NCBI RefSeq assembly: GCF_900114605.1
Contig: NZ_FOTP01000008.1
Location: 124,001 to 188,000 of the forward strand
Length of the DNA stretch: 64,000 nucleotides
Source of the DNA: Bradyrhizobium sp. NFR13
GTDB lineage: Bacteria; Pseudomonadota; Alphaproteobacteria; Rhizobiales; Xanthobacteraceae
Direction: 5' to 3'
Of the stretch, positions 33,470-42,637 are shown in pieces; the first letter of the stretch is position 1; the number at the start of each line of letters is the position of its first letter. A program made the translations under genes and the position numbers. The notes under the pieces were generated by a model. It was not told where the DNA came from, ran no database searches, and was given only the letters and a program-made list of their open reading frames with translations.

Positions 33470-34243
33470 ATGCGCCAGGAAGACATCCTCCGTTTGCCGT
33501 CGATGCCGATGGCCGGCCCGAGCTATCCCGCCGGTCCCTATCGCTTCATCAATCGCGAATTCCTTGTCATCACCTATGAGACCGATCCTGATCTGATCCG
33601 GATGGGTCTGCCCGAACCGCTGGAGCCGATCGAGCAGCCCATCGTCCACTATGAATGGATCAAGATGCCGGACTCATCCGGCTTCGGCTGCTATACGGAA
33701 ACGGGCCTCGTGATCCCCGCGCGCTTCAAGGGCGAAGACGTCAATTTCGTCTCGCAGATGTATCTGGACGATGATCCGCCGATCGCCGCCGGCCGCGAGA
33801 TCTGGGGCTTTCCGAAGAAATACGCCCATCCGAAACTCGAAGTGGTCAAGGACACGCTGACCGGTACGCTGGAATATGCCGGGCAGCAGGTCGCCATGGG
33901 CACGATGGCGTACAAGCACGGCGCCATGGCCGGCAACGGCGAGGCCACCCTCGCCACGCTGTCCAAGACCCAGATCAATCTGAAGCTGATCCCGGGCGTC
34001 GATGGCAGCGCGGAAGTCTGTCAGCTCGTCGCAATCAACCTGACCGACATCACCGTCAAGGGCTCCTGGTTCGGACCCGGACGTCTGCATCTGATCCCGC
34101 ATGTCAACGCGCCGGTCGCCGACCTCCCCGTGCGTCGCGTGCTTGGCGCGCATCATTTCCTGGCCGACCTGACTTTGCCCTATGGCCGTGTCGTCCACGA
34201 CTACAACAAACAGAGCGACGAACTCGCTGAAGCCGCTGAATAG
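33470..34243 (+). CDS. adc: Acetoacetate decarboxylase
   Basis: A 257-residue Schiff-base enzyme that converts acetoacetate to acetone and CO2. The key motif AGREIWGFPKKYAHPKLE contains the paired lysines, the second of which (by homology) forms the Schiff base while the first lowers its pKa. The start MRQEDILRLPSMPMAGPSYPAGPY is nearly invariant in this family. AAGGAG lies before the ATG. It follows bdhA, so 3-hydroxybutyrate would be carried to acetoacetate and then acetone. A terminator hairpin follows. An alternative is a related decarboxylase acting on other beta-keto acids. Confidence 0.93.
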   Translation: MRQEDILRLPSMPMAGPSYPAGPYRFINREFLVITYETDPDLIRMGLPEPLEPIEQPIVHYEWIKMPDSSGFGCYTETGLVIPARFKGEDVNFVSQMYLDDDPPIAAGREIWGFPKKYAHPKLEVVKDTLTGTLEYAGQQVAMGTMAYKHGAMAGNGEATLATLSKTQINLKLIPGVDGSAEVCQLVAINLTDITVKGSWFGPGRLHLIPHVNAPVADLPVRRVLGAHHFLADLTLPYGRVVHDYNKQSDELAEAAE

Positions 34244-34282
34244 CAGCGGCTGACACACCCCTGTAACAAGGGTGTCATTAAG

Positions 34283-34329
34283 TGCCTGCGGCGGACTGAC
34301 ACAGTTAGAAAGCCGCAGGCATATTTTTT
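34283..34329 (+). terminator. Intrinsic terminator after adc
   Basis: TGCCTGCGGC (34283-34292) pairs perfectly with GCCGCAGGCA (34312-34321) across a 19-nt loop and is followed by TATTTTTT. Confidence 0.8.
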
Positions 34330-34381
34330 CAATTTTGGTGATGCATGCGTTTTGCGTGGCATGAAGAGAAGCTGGTGCCCC

Positions 34382-35413
34382 ATGCAGCTTGAGGTCCCGG
34401 TCGCATCGACACAGAGCGATTTCGCCCCGAACCCGTCCGATCCGATTCCGGGGCTGGTCTGGGCCTTCCGCATCCATTCGGATGGCAAGCCGGAGCCGCT
34501 GCCTGTCGATGCGGGTATCGACATTGCCCATGGCGGTCTGTTGTGGCTGCATTTCAATCTCGCGGATACGCGCGCGCTGCAATGGCTGGCGCAGATCCCG
34601 TTGCATGCGCCGGAGCAGGCGCGGACGCTGCTATTGTCGAAAGACACCTATCAGCAGCTCCATGCCACCGACGACAGCATCTATGGTGTGATCTCGGACC
34701 TTTTGCGCGATATCGACGAGGCGACCGAAGACACCGGCTATCTGCGCTTCGTGATGACCGAGCGTCTGTTGGTCAGCGGCCGGCATCACGCGCTGTGCGC
34801 CGTCGATGCCACGCGCCGTTCGCTCGAGCAGGGCCAGCGCATCGACAGCATGGCCGCGCTGCTTGAAACCATCGTCGAAAATGTTTGCGACACCATGGAC
34901 GGCGTCGCCGATAGTCTCGCACTGTCACTCGACCAGATCGAGGAGCAGGTGGTCTCGGGCGATTCCCGTGACTTGCTGCAGAAGCTCGGTCGTCTGCGCC
35001 GGACCTGCGTGCGGCTGCATCGGCAGTTGTCCGGGCTGCGCATCGTATTCCAGCGGCTTGAGGCCAAAGGCCTGCGCGAGCTGAAGCCTGCGCTGCAATT
35101 GCGCGCCGGCAAGCTGGCGCAGCGGCTCGACGGGCTGGATCACAATGTCGTCGAGATGCGCGAGCGCAGCCGGCTGTTGCAGGAAGAGTTGCATCTGCAG
35201 ATCGAGGAACGCGGCAATGAAAGCCTGCGTGTGCTCTCGGTGCTCACCGCTTTGCTGCTGCCGCCGACGCTGGTCACCGGCATCTTCGGCATGAACACCA
35301 AGGGCCTGCCGCTGACCGATACCGAAACCGGCTTCCTCTGGGCGGGGTTACTGATCCTGGTGTCGTCGGCATCGGCCTATGCCGTGATGAAGCGCCTCAA
35401 GATCATCAGGTAG
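34382..35413 (+). CDS. CorA/ZntB-family divalent cation transporter
   Basis: A 343-residue member of the CorA superfamily, closest in layout to ZntB: a large N-terminal cytoplasmic funnel (DSIYGVISDLLRDIDEATEDTGYLRFVMTE), a long helix (LDQIEEQVVSGD... to about residue 285), then two C-terminal TM helices with the signature GMN in VTGIFGMNTKGLPL. It transports Mg2+ or Zn2+ across the inner membrane; the ion cannot be decided here. Start choice is between ATG 34361 and 34382; the second is nearer the conserved region. The OprB porin begins 5 bp after its stop. Confidence 0.85.
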   Translation: MQLEVPVASTQSDFAPNPSDPIPGLVWAFRIHSDGKPEPLPVDAGIDIAHGGLLWLHFNLADTRALQWLAQIPLHAPEQARTLLLSKDTYQQLHATDDSIYGVISDLLRDIDEATEDTGYLRFVMTERLLVSGRHHALCAVDATRRSLEQGQRIDSMAALLETIVENVCDTMDGVADSLALSLDQIEEQVVSGDSRDLLQKLGRLRRTCVRLHRQLSGLRIVFQRLEAKGLRELKPALQLRAGKLAQRLDGLDHNVVEMRERSRLLQEELHLQIEERGNESLRVLSVLTALLLPPTLVTGIFGMNTKGLPLTDTETGFLWAGLLILVSSASAYAVMKRLKIIR

Positions 35414-35418
35414 CTATC

Positions 35419-36780
35419 ATGGTTGGTGCGTTTCCGTGCTCGATGGCCCGTGCGATAACGGCGCTCGCTGTTTTTGTCGTGTGTTGCATGATCTCGCTGT
35501 CATCTGCCTATGCGGGCGACTGGCGCGATAGCGGATTGAAGCCGATCAATGACCGGCTCGCCGAATGGGGTGTCGCACTGTCAGCCACCTATATCGGCGA
35601 AGCGCTCGGTAATGCGTCCGGCGGCACCCGGCGCGGTGCGGTCTATGAGGGACGCTTCGATTTTGGCGTCGACGTCGATCTCGACAAGGCGGTCGGCTGG
35701 AGCGGCGCGACCTTTCACGCCAATGTCTATCAGATCCACGGACCTGGCCTGTCGCGCGACTATATCGGAAATCTGATGCTGGTCAGCGGCATCGAAGCGT
35801 CGCCGGCGACGCGGCTCTATGAATTCTGGATCGAACAGTCGCTGTTCGACGGCAGGCTGCTGGTGAAGGTCGGTCAGCAGCCTTCCGATATCGAATTCAT
35901 CGACAGCAAGTATGACGACATCTTCGTCAATTCGGCGCTGGGCTGGCCCGGCATCACTGGCGTTATCCTGCCGGCGGGCGGACCGTCGCCGCCGCTCGCA
36001 GTGCCGGGCGTTCGCTTCAAGGCCAATCTGTCGGATGCGTTCACGGCCTATCTGGCGGTGTTCAATGGCAGTGCGGCTGCGCCCGGCCCGAACGATCCGC
36101 AAATCGCCAACGCGCATGGCCTCGCATTTCGCGTTAACGATCCGCCGTGGATCATCGGGCAGTTGAAATACAGCTACAAGCTTGGACCGTCGGAGTTGCC
36201 GGGGTCGATCACCGGCGGCGGCTGGGTGCATCTCGCCGAATTCGATGACGAGCGCTGGACCTCACAGGGCCTGTCGCAGGCCGATCCTGCCGGTACCGGC
36301 GAGCCGCTGATGCGGCGCGGCAATCGCGGAGTGTTTGCCGTTTATGAACAGCGGCTCGCCTTCAGTGCACTCGGGCCTGACAAGGGCATCGGTTTCTTTG
36401 CGCGCACGTCGATCAGCCCGTCCGATCGCAATCTGATCAGCTTCTATCTCGATGGCGGCATCCAGGTGTCGGGTTTCTCGGCGGAACGGCCGGATGACAG
36501 GTTCGGCATCGCGATGACCTATGCGCGCATTTCGGATGGCGCGCGTGGGCTTGATCGTGACGTGCAGCTCTTCACCGGAATTCAATCGCCCATTCGCGAT
36601 TTCGAAGCCGTGCTGGAAATGACCTATCTCGCAATGGTTGCGCCCGGCGTGGCGGTGCAGCCGGTGTTTCAATATGTGATGCATCCCGCCGGCGGCGCCG
36701 TCGATCCCAACGATGCCACGCAGACAAAGCGCATCAAGGACGCCGCGGTATTCGGCGTCCGCACGACGATCAATTTCTGA
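35419..36780 (+). CDS. OprB-family carbohydrate porin
   Basis: A 453-residue outer-membrane porin with a signal peptide to about residue 32 (ending SSAYAGD). The OprB barrel is recognised by LAEWGVALSATYIGEALGN, RLYEFWIEQSLFDGRLLVKVGQ, NSALGWPGITGVILPAGG, and the final strand FGVRTTINF with terminal Phe. It lets sugars or other small solutes through the outer membrane. Its start lies 5 bp after the CorA/ZntB gene, implying co-transcription. A ribosome site is not strong, consistent with coupling. Confidence 0.88.
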   Translation: MVGAFPCSMARAITALAVFVVCCMISLSSAYAGDWRDSGLKPINDRLAEWGVALSATYIGEALGNASGGTRRGAVYEGRFDFGVDVDLDKAVGWSGATFHANVYQIHGPGLSRDYIGNLMLVSGIEASPATRLYEFWIEQSLFDGRLLVKVGQQPSDIEFIDSKYDDIFVNSALGWPGITGVILPAGGPSPPLAVPGVRFKANLSDAFTAYLAVFNGSAAAPGPNDPQIANAHGLAFRVNDPPWIIGQLKYSYKLGPSELPGSITGGGWVHLAEFDDERWTSQGLSQADPAGTGEPLMRRGNRGVFAVYEQRLAFSALGPDKGIGFFARTSISPSDRNLISFYLDGGIQVSGFSAERPDDRFGIAMTYARISDGARGLDRDVQLFTGIQSPIRDFEAVLEMTYLAMVAPGVAVQPVFQYVMHPAGGAVDPNDATQTKRIKDAAVFGVRTTINF

Positions 36781-36786
36781 AACGTC

Positions 36787-37800
36787 TCAGCAGGCAGCTT
36801 CGGCCGGCGCCTTGCTCAGGCCTGCGGCGGACTCCGCAATCATCTCGTAAGACTTCAAGCGCGTGGCATGATCGTAAACGTCCGAGACGATCATCAGCTC
36901 ATCCGCACCGGTCTCCTCGACCAGCGCGGCGATGCCGGCGCGCACCGTGTCCTTCGAGCCGATGATCGATCGCCGCAGCATGCCCATGGCCTGCATCTTC
37001 TCGGCCGGCGACCAGTAGGTCTCGATATCGTCGATGGGCGGTGCGCTCAGGCCGCGTGTGCCGCGGAACATGTTGGTGAAGGACATCTGCTGCGTGGTCC
37101 ACAGCCGCTTCGCCTCGGCATCGGTGTCGGCGGCGATGATGTTGACGCCGACCATCGCATAGGGCTTCGCCGACTGTTCGGAAGCTTCGAAGTGCTGGTG
37201 ATAGATCTGCAGGGCGTGCAGCAATTGCTCGGGCGCGAAATGTGAGGCGAAAGCGTAGGGCAGGCCGAGGGCGGCGGCGAGCTGCGCGCCATAGGTCGAG
37301 GAGCCGAGAATCCACAGTGGCACATCGGTGCCCGCGGCGGGCACCGCCTGCAGGCGCTGGTTTGGGCCGGCCGGTGCGAAATAGGCCTGCAGCTCCTGGA
37401 TGTCCTGCGGGAAATTGTCGGAATTCTGGAGCGAGCGGCGTAGCGCCCGCATGGTCATCTGGTCGGTGCCGGGTGCGCGGCCGAGGCCGAGATCGATGCG
37501 GCCGGGAAACAGCCGGGCCAGCGTGCCGAACTGTTCGGCGATGACGATGGGGGCATGGTTCGGGAGCATGATGCCGCCGGCACCGACGCGAATGGTTTTG
37601 GTCCCTGCCGCGATATGGCCGATCACCACCGATGTCGCGGCGCTGGCGATGCCGATCATGTTGTGATGTTCGGCGACCCAGAAGCGCTGATAGCCCCATT
37701 TCTCAGCATGGCCGGCGAGATCGCGGGAATTGTCGAGCGCGCCGCGCGCATCGGTGTCCTGGGTGACGCGGACGAGGTCGAGAATCGAAAGTGCGGTCAT
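36787..37800 (-). CDS. LLM-class flavin-dependent oxidoreductase (luciferase-like)
   Basis: A 337-residue bacterial-luciferase-like monooxygenase with a TIM-barrel flavin fold. Recognisable segments are [19 protein letters not shown] at the start, [57 protein letters not shown] and [15 protein letters not shown], the LLM family-1 pattern. Substrate unknown. The start at 37800 follows GGGAGC; the longer frame is Pro/Gly-rich junk. It converges with the porin gene, 6 bp apart, with no terminator space between them. Confidence 0.88.
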   Translation of the reverse strand: MTALSILDLVRVTQDTDARGALDNSRDLAGHAEKWGYQRFWVAEHHNMIGIASAATSVVIGHIAAGTKTIRVGAGGIMLPNHAPIVIAEQFGTLARLFPGRIDLGLGRAPGTDQMTMRALRRSLQNSDNFPQDIQELQAYFAPAGPNQRLQAVPAAGTDVPLWILGSSTYGAQLAAALGLPYAFASHFAPEQLLHALQIYHQHFEASEQSAKPYAMVGVNIIAADTDAEAKRLWTTQQMSFTNMFRGTRGLSAPPIDDIETYWSPAEKMQAMGMLRRSIIGSKDTVRAGIAALVEETGADELMIVSDVYDHATRLKSYEMIAESAAGLSKAPAEAAC

Positions 37801-37898
37801 GACGGGGCTCCCATTGCCCCTGCCATGTGGGCATGGCTGGGGCGGATTGCCAGCCGGTTGCGCGGCGGGCATGGCAGCCCGGCGTTACCCTTGAGCGG

Positions 37899-38813
37899 TC
37901 AGGTCAGGCCCGCATGGAAGGCCCGGACGATCGCGGCGCATTCGGCCGGCTTTTCCATCTGCATGAAATGCGAGGCGTCAGACACGGTGGTGAAGGCGAA
38001 GCCGCCATCGCGTGCGAAGGCGCGCTCCATGTCGACGAACGGGCTGGTTCTCGTCTTTGGCTCCCCGGCGACGAGCAGCACCGGCAGCCTGACGCTGCAC
38101 ATCCGCTCCCAGGCGCCCGGGAGATCCTGCATGGAGAAGATGCTGGCCTCGAATTCCCTGGCGCAGGCGAGTTCATAGAACTGCTTGTCGTCGTTCCAAC
38201 GCAGCGTGGATGCGGCAAGTGCCTGCAGTCCGGCATCGTCGACGCCGGCAAATGCCCTGCTGCGGCGATAGGAGTCAAACAGCTCCTGCACGTTCGGAAA
38301 GCTGGTGCGGCGCTGCGCAGCGCGTTCGGCGAGTCTGGTATTTTCCGCAAGGAAACTTGCGAACTCCGGATAGCTCGCTGGCGGCGTCGCCGGCGGCTCG
38401 AAGCCGACGATGCCGATCCACGGCGTTTCATATTCGGCGGCATGCAGCAGCGTCGTCAGGGCGCTCATCGAATGAAATGCACCGAGGCTCGGCGCTGGGC
38501 CGAGTTCGCGCGTGATCCCTTGCATGATCGCCTCATAGTCGCGGATGAGCTGCGGCCAGACATGCGGGATTGGCTGACGATACGGACTGCTGCGGCCGTG
38601 ATGACGAAAGTCAAACACCACGGTCTGGTAGTCATCGGTGAAGTGATGCCAGAAGCTTTGAAAAGCATCGATGGCGAGGCCATTGCCATGGCTGCAGACG
38701 ATCCGTGGGCCTTGTCCATAGACACGTATGCTGGCGGTGGCGCCGTCTTCGAGCAGAACCTGAAAAGAATGCGTCTCGGCCGCAAGGGCCGGCGCGGAAG
38801 GCGCATAGTCCAT
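37899..38813 (-). CDS. Alpha/beta hydrolase
   Basis: A 304-residue alpha/beta-hydrolase fold protein: the oxyanion region IVCSHGNGLAIDAFQSFW, the strand VVFDFRHHGRSSPY, the nucleophile elbow LGAFHSMSAL (Ser in H-S-M-S), and the late His in DASHFMQMEKPAECAAI. Such enzymes hydrolyse esters, lactones or thioesters. It lies 98 bp upstream of the LLM flavoenzyme on the same strand, so the two may be co-expressed in a catabolic step. The substrate cannot be named. Confidence 0.85.
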   Translation of the reverse strand: MDYAPSAPALAAETHSFQVLLEDGATASIRVYGQGPRIVCSHGNGLAIDAFQSFWHHFTDDYQTVVFDFRHHGRSSPYRQPIPHVWPQLIRDYEAIMQGITRELGPAPSLGAFHSMSALTTLLHAAEYETPWIGIVGFEPPATPPASYPEFASFLAENTRLAERAAQRRTSFPNVQELFDSYRRSRAFAGVDDAGLQALAASTLRWNDDKQFYELACAREFEASIFSMQDLPGAWERMCSVRLPVLLVAGEPKTRTSPFVDMERAFARDGGFAFTTVSDASHFMQMEKPAECAAIVRAFHAGLT

Positions 38814-38989
38814 ATGGGGAAGAATCCGTTATATATTGGAGCAGAAGGCGAAGCCCGTTGCAGGCTTGGCCGGACCGCAGAGTCTCAGAGACTTTGTCTG
38901 AAAGACTTTGCTGCTCACCGTCAGTTCGTACGCAGTCGCAGGATACAAAGCGCGGCGGGGTGGTTCAAGCCGCAGCAGGTCATAGCAGC

Positions 38990-40264
38990 TCAGCTGGAAC
39001 GCCGGACGATGACCACGCGCCCGTCGAGCGGGATCGTCGCGCGCCCGTCCGTTACCGGTACGCGCCGCCAGTCGGCATCGTCATTCGGACGGTTGAAGGA
39101 GAGCGAAGCGGCAGGACCATCGACGGAGATGTCGATCGGTTCCGTGGGCACCGGGATGTCTTCGGCCTTCTCCACATTCCAGCAGCGCACCGCGCGCCAT
39201 ACCGCAAGCAGCGGTTGTCCCTGCGCATCCTGAAACGCGATGTGCCGCAGCTCCGGTGCCGTGGATGCCACGCGTAGCGGCTGATTGTCGCTGGCGCGGC
39301 GCGCGTCTTTCAACGCGGACAGGAGATTGCGGATCGCGTGATAGCCGGGTTTCGGCGAGCCGTCATTGCGGACGAGGCCCCAGTGATGCTCTCCGTCATT
39401 GGGATCGGTACCGCCATCGAAGAATTCGTAGAGGAACGTCCGGAGAATGCCGAGGCGGAAGTTGTTGAGCAGCAGCCGCGGCAGATAGAGCGCTGCCGCC
39501 ATCTCCGAGACACCGGAGGTGCCGGGCTTCACGACATTGCAGTAGCCGCATTCGGTCGCGAGTGCAGGCGCGCCGGGTTTGAAAGCGTCGCGCATGTTGT
39601 GCAGATACCACGACACGGCGGCGTAGTCGTTGGTTGTTTCCGGCTCTTGCGCCTTCTGTACATAGGAATGGATCGCGACGGCATCGCTGAACTGCGCGGC
39701 CGGGCGCAGCAGCGCCACGTCGGCTGGCTTCCAGTTGATCACACTGGGCGACAGCAGCGGCAACTCCGCCGCCGCATATCGCGCGCGGAGCGCGTGGTGC
39801 ACTTCGCGCTGATAGTTGACGACGACATTGCTCCAGCCCGGCTTCGCCAGCGGCAGCGACAGAAACCAGTCGCTGTTGCCCTCGTTCTGACCCTCCATCG
39901 CCGAGACGCGCTCGATGCCCAGTGCAGCGAGATAGGTCATCATCTCCGGCACGGTGTTGGTCGCCGGCGACACGACAAGATTGAACAGGATGTTCGCGCG
40001 TTTGTTCAGCGCACGCCAGCGATCGAGATCGTTGCCCGGCCGCAACTCGTCGCGCAGATGGCGAATGCCTGATGCCGCGAGCAGATCGTGGAAACGGTCG
40101 AAGTTACTCGCGTAAGGCTCGCTGCTGATATGCACATTGACGCCGACACTGTCGGTGAAGCTGTCGGACGGACCGGGAAGCGGCAGCGCGGTCAATGGAC
40201 CAGGGCGCAGCATCGTCGATGCCGCTCCTCCGATCATGAGTGCTCGCCTGCTCAGGCTGGGCAT
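38990..40264 (-). CDS. Exported glycoside-hydrolase-like TIM-barrel protein
   Basis: A 424-residue protein with an N-terminal twin-arginine-like signal (SLSRRALMIGGAAS). The body has a glycosidase-like (beta/alpha)8 pattern: FHDLLAASGIRHLRDELRPG, then GQNEGNSDWFL, where the Glu would be the acid/base, and LATECGYCNV, where the Glu would be the nucleophile (clan-A-like). The C-terminal domain carries LAVWRAVRCW and DVDGRVVIVRRSS-type beta sandwich segments. The nearest families are GH39/GH5-like; the carbohydrate is unknown. ATG 40264 was chosen since it begins the signal. Confidence 0.75.
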   Translation of the reverse strand: MPSLSRRALMIGGAASTMLRPGPLTALPLPGPSDSFTDSVGVNVHISSEPYASNFDRFHDLLAASGIRHLRDELRPGNDLDRWRALNKRANILFNLVVSPATNTVPEMMTYLAALGIERVSAMEGQNEGNSDWFLSLPLAKPGWSNVVVNYQREVHHALRARYAAAELPLLSPSVINWKPADVALLRPAAQFSDAVAIHSYVQKAQEPETTNDYAAVSWYLHNMRDAFKPGAPALATECGYCNVVKPGTSGVSEMAAALYLPRLLLNNFRLGILRTFLYEFFDGGTDPNDGEHHWGLVRNDGSPKPGYHAIRNLLSALKDARRASDNQPLRVASTAPELRHIAFQDAQGQPLLAVWRAVRCWNVEKAEDIPVPTEPIDISVDGPAASLSFNRPNDDADWRRVPVTDGRATIPLDGRVVIVRRSS

Positions 40265-40501
40265 GTCGATCTCGCACACTTGAAGCCCCAGTGACGCCTC
40301 GGGCCAGTCTGGGCCTGTTAGACTTAATAAACCGCCGATCGACAAGAGATGTTCTCGTCAGCGATCAATCGCGCGCTGGTTCTGCTTTTGGCAAACCTCC
40401 CGCGCGCTCGCAAAAACGTGAGCTGCGACGACCCTCGGCCTGTCGGCTCCGGCCCGTCCCGTGCGTCTTTCACCCAGTGAACGCTGATATGGAGACCAGG
40501 A

Positions 40502-41719
40502 ATGACCAATTCTCACTATCGCTGGGTAATCGTCGCCGCGGGCGGCCTTCTAGGCTGCGTCGCCATCGGCGGCATGTTTTCGCTGCCGGTGTTCCTGCAG
40601 CCGATCGCGCGGGATACCGGCTGGTCGGTCACCGGTATATCGAGTGCCATGACCATTGGCTTCCTCGCAATGGCCGTCACCAGCATGATCTGGGGCACCT
40701 TGTCCGACCGAATGGGGCCACTCCCAGTGGTGTTGACCGGGTCGGTCGTGCTTGCGTCAAGCTTGGCGCTGGCGAGTCTCGCGACATCTCTGGTCGCATT
40801 TCAATTTGTCTTCGGGCTGATGGTCGGCGGCGCCACCGCCGCGATCTTTGCGCCGATGATGGCGGCCGTCACCGGCTGGTTCGATACGCATCGCAGCCTG
40901 GCCGTGTCTTTGGTTTCGGCGGGGATGGGCATGGCGCCCATGACCATGTCGCCGCTGGCGGCCTGGCTCGTTTCGAACCACGATTGGCGCACCTCGATGC
41001 AGATTGTAGCCCTCGTCGTGGCCGCGATCATGATTCCAGTCTCGCTGCTGGTGCGCCGCGCGCCGGCGCTGGAGGGCGCGCCTCCCGCTCCATCCGCCGA
41101 GCCGGTGCAAGCAGAGATGTCGCGCGCGCAGGCGCTACGCTCGCCGCAGTTCATCATCCTGCTGCTGACGAATTTCTTCTGCTGTGCCACGCATTCTGGG
41201 CCGATCATCCATACTGTGAGCTACGCGATCAGCTGCGGCATACCGATTGTCGCTGCAGTCACGATTTATAGCGTCGAAGGTTTGGCAGGGATGGGCGGCC
41301 GTATCGCCTTCGGCCTGCTCGGCGATCGCTTTGGCGCCAAGCGTATACTGGTCCTTGGCTTGCTCGCCCAGGCGTTCGGCGCGCTCGGTTTTGTCTTCGT
41401 GCGTGAGCTCGGCGGGTTCTACACCGTGGCGTCGGTCTTTGGCTTCATCTATGCCGGCACCATGCCGCTCTACGCCGTTCTCGCGCGCGAAAACTTTCCG
41501 CTGCGGATGATGGGCACGGTGATCGGCGGAACGGCCATGGCCGGCAGTCTTGGCATGGCGACCGGACCTCTCGCCGGAGGTTTGATCTACGACGCGTTCG
41601 CCAGCTACGCTTGGCTCTATATCGGCTCCTGGATCATGGGGCTTGGCGCCTTCCTGATCGCAATGACATTCAGGCCGATGCCGGTCGCGAAAGCGGAGCT
41701 CGCCCCCCTGCAAGCGTGA
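40502..41719 (+). CDS. MFS transporter (oxalate/formate antiporter-like)
   Basis: A 405-residue major facilitator with 12 predicted TM helices. It has the loop-2 signature GTLSDRMGPLPVVLTG (G-x3-D-R-x-G-x-R-like), GWFDTHRSLAVSLVSAGMGMAP and, after the central loop, GRIAFGLLGDRFGAKRILVLG. This matches the monocarboxylate/OFA-type MFS group that moves organic anions. The substrate is not known. AGGAATG sits at the start codon. It is divergent from the glycosidase-like gene; 237 bp lie between, without another gene visible. Confidence 0.85.
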   Translation: MTNSHYRWVIVAAGGLLGCVAIGGMFSLPVFLQPIARDTGWSVTGISSAMTIGFLAMAVTSMIWGTLSDRMGPLPVVLTGSVVLASSLALASLATSLVAFQFVFGLMVGGATAAIFAPMMAAVTGWFDTHRSLAVSLVSAGMGMAPMTMSPLAAWLVSNHDWRTSMQIVALVVAAIMIPVSLLVRRAPALEGAPPAPSAEPVQAEMSRAQALRSPQFIILLLTNFFCCATHSGPIIHTVSYAISCGIPIVAAVTIYSVEGLAGMGGRIAFGLLGDRFGAKRILVLGLLAQAFGALGFVFVRELGGFYTVASVFGFIYAGTMPLYAVLARENFPLRMMGTVIGGTAMAGSLGMATGPLAGGLIYDAFASYAWLYIGSWIMGLGAFLIAMTFRPMPVAKAELAPLQA

Positions 41720-41803
41720 GGACAGATCTTCCAGTCGTCATTTGCGGGTAACGCGCTTCTCGGAATATAGCCCGTCGTCAACGGATCATGGCTGATGGAC
41801 TGT

Positions 41804-41888
41804 TGGTGCCCCTGGCCGGAATCGAACCAGCACTCCTTGCGGAACTCGATTTTGAGTCGAGCGCGTCTACCAATTCCGCCACAGGGGC
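41804..41888 (-). tRNA. tRNA-Leu (anticodon CAA)
   Basis: An 85-nt tRNA with encoded CCA. The acceptor stem GCCCCTG/CAGGGGC is perfect. The D-arm GGCGGAATTGGTAGACGC is typical of leucine. The anticodon stem CTCGA/TCGAG encloses loop CTCAAAA with anticodon CAA, and a long variable arm and the T-loop TTCGATTC follow. It reads UUG codons. tRNA-Leu genes are frequent integration sites, but I see no attachment duplication or integrase nearby. Confidence 0.96.
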
Positions 41889-42066
41889 ATCCGGACGCCG
41901 GCCGGGGCCGAGGGTCGCGAAGCGGGCGGAATATAGCGGGCGCGGGCGGCGGGTCAACCTGCGGTTTGGCCGATAGGGCCGCCGCGCACACTCCAGTGTG
42001 ATCAGGGCTGTCTCGACAGGGTGGCGTGCCCCGGGATAGGACGCAACAGCCACTCCGGAGAGCACC

Positions 42067-42606
42067 GTGACTGCCCAGACCGCCCCTCAATCCGCGCCTA
42101 CCTCTGCGTCGTCAAATCCGGCACTGGTCGCCGCACTGGCGGTCGGCCTGATCGCGCTGGCGACGCTGGCGGGGGCCTGGTTCTTCCAGCTGGTGCTGGA
42201 TATCCGGCCGTGCCCGCTCTGTCTCGAACAGCGCTATGCCTATTATCTCGCGATCCCGCTGGCGGTGCTGGTGGCGATTGCTGCCGCCAGAGACGCGCCG
42301 CGCGGCCTGGTTGTGGCCGGCCTCGTTGTGCTGGCGCTGGCGGCGCTCGCCAATGCAGTGCTCGGCGGTTATCACGCCGGGGTCGAATGGAAATTCTGGC
42401 AGGGGCCGACGGACTGTTCGGGTCCGGTGGTCGATCTCGGCAAGGCCGGTAGCCTGCTGGAGCGCCTCGACACCGTGAAGGTGATCCGCTGCGACGAGGT
42501 GCAGTGGCGTTTCCTTGGCCTGTCGCTGGCCGGCTACAACGTGCTGATCTCGCTGTTGATGGCGGCGATCGCACTATGGGGCGCCGGCAAGACCGCACGG
42601 CGCTGA
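42067..42606 (+). CDS. dsbB: Disulfide bond formation protein B
   Basis: A 179-residue inner-membrane quinone-linked oxidase that recharges DsbA. It has four TM helices. The N-terminal redox pair is CPLC (residues 49-52, in IRPCPLCLEQR) and the second periplasmic pair is C117 and C142 (GPTDCSGPVV... VIRCDE). It starts with GTG behind GGAG (about 7 bp). A DsbA-like protein is encoded at 49429-50106, 7 kb away, and could be its partner. Confidence 0.93.
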   Translation: MTAQTAPQSAPTSASSNPALVAALAVGLIALATLAGAWFFQLVLDIRPCPLCLEQRYAYYLAIPLAVLVAIAAARDAPRGLVVAGLVVLALAALANAVLGGYHAGVEWKFWQGPTDCSGPVVDLGKAGSLLERLDTVKVIRCDEVQWRFLGLSLAGYNVLISLLMAAIALWGAGKTARR

Positions 42607-42637
42607 TCCGCCGCCGGTCCTGCCTGCTGGCGCACCG

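Noticed and set aside
41804-42066. tRNA-Leu as an attachment site for a genomic island
   Set aside because: No direct repeat of the tRNA 3' end and no integrase lie nearby, and the flanking genes look like core chromosome.
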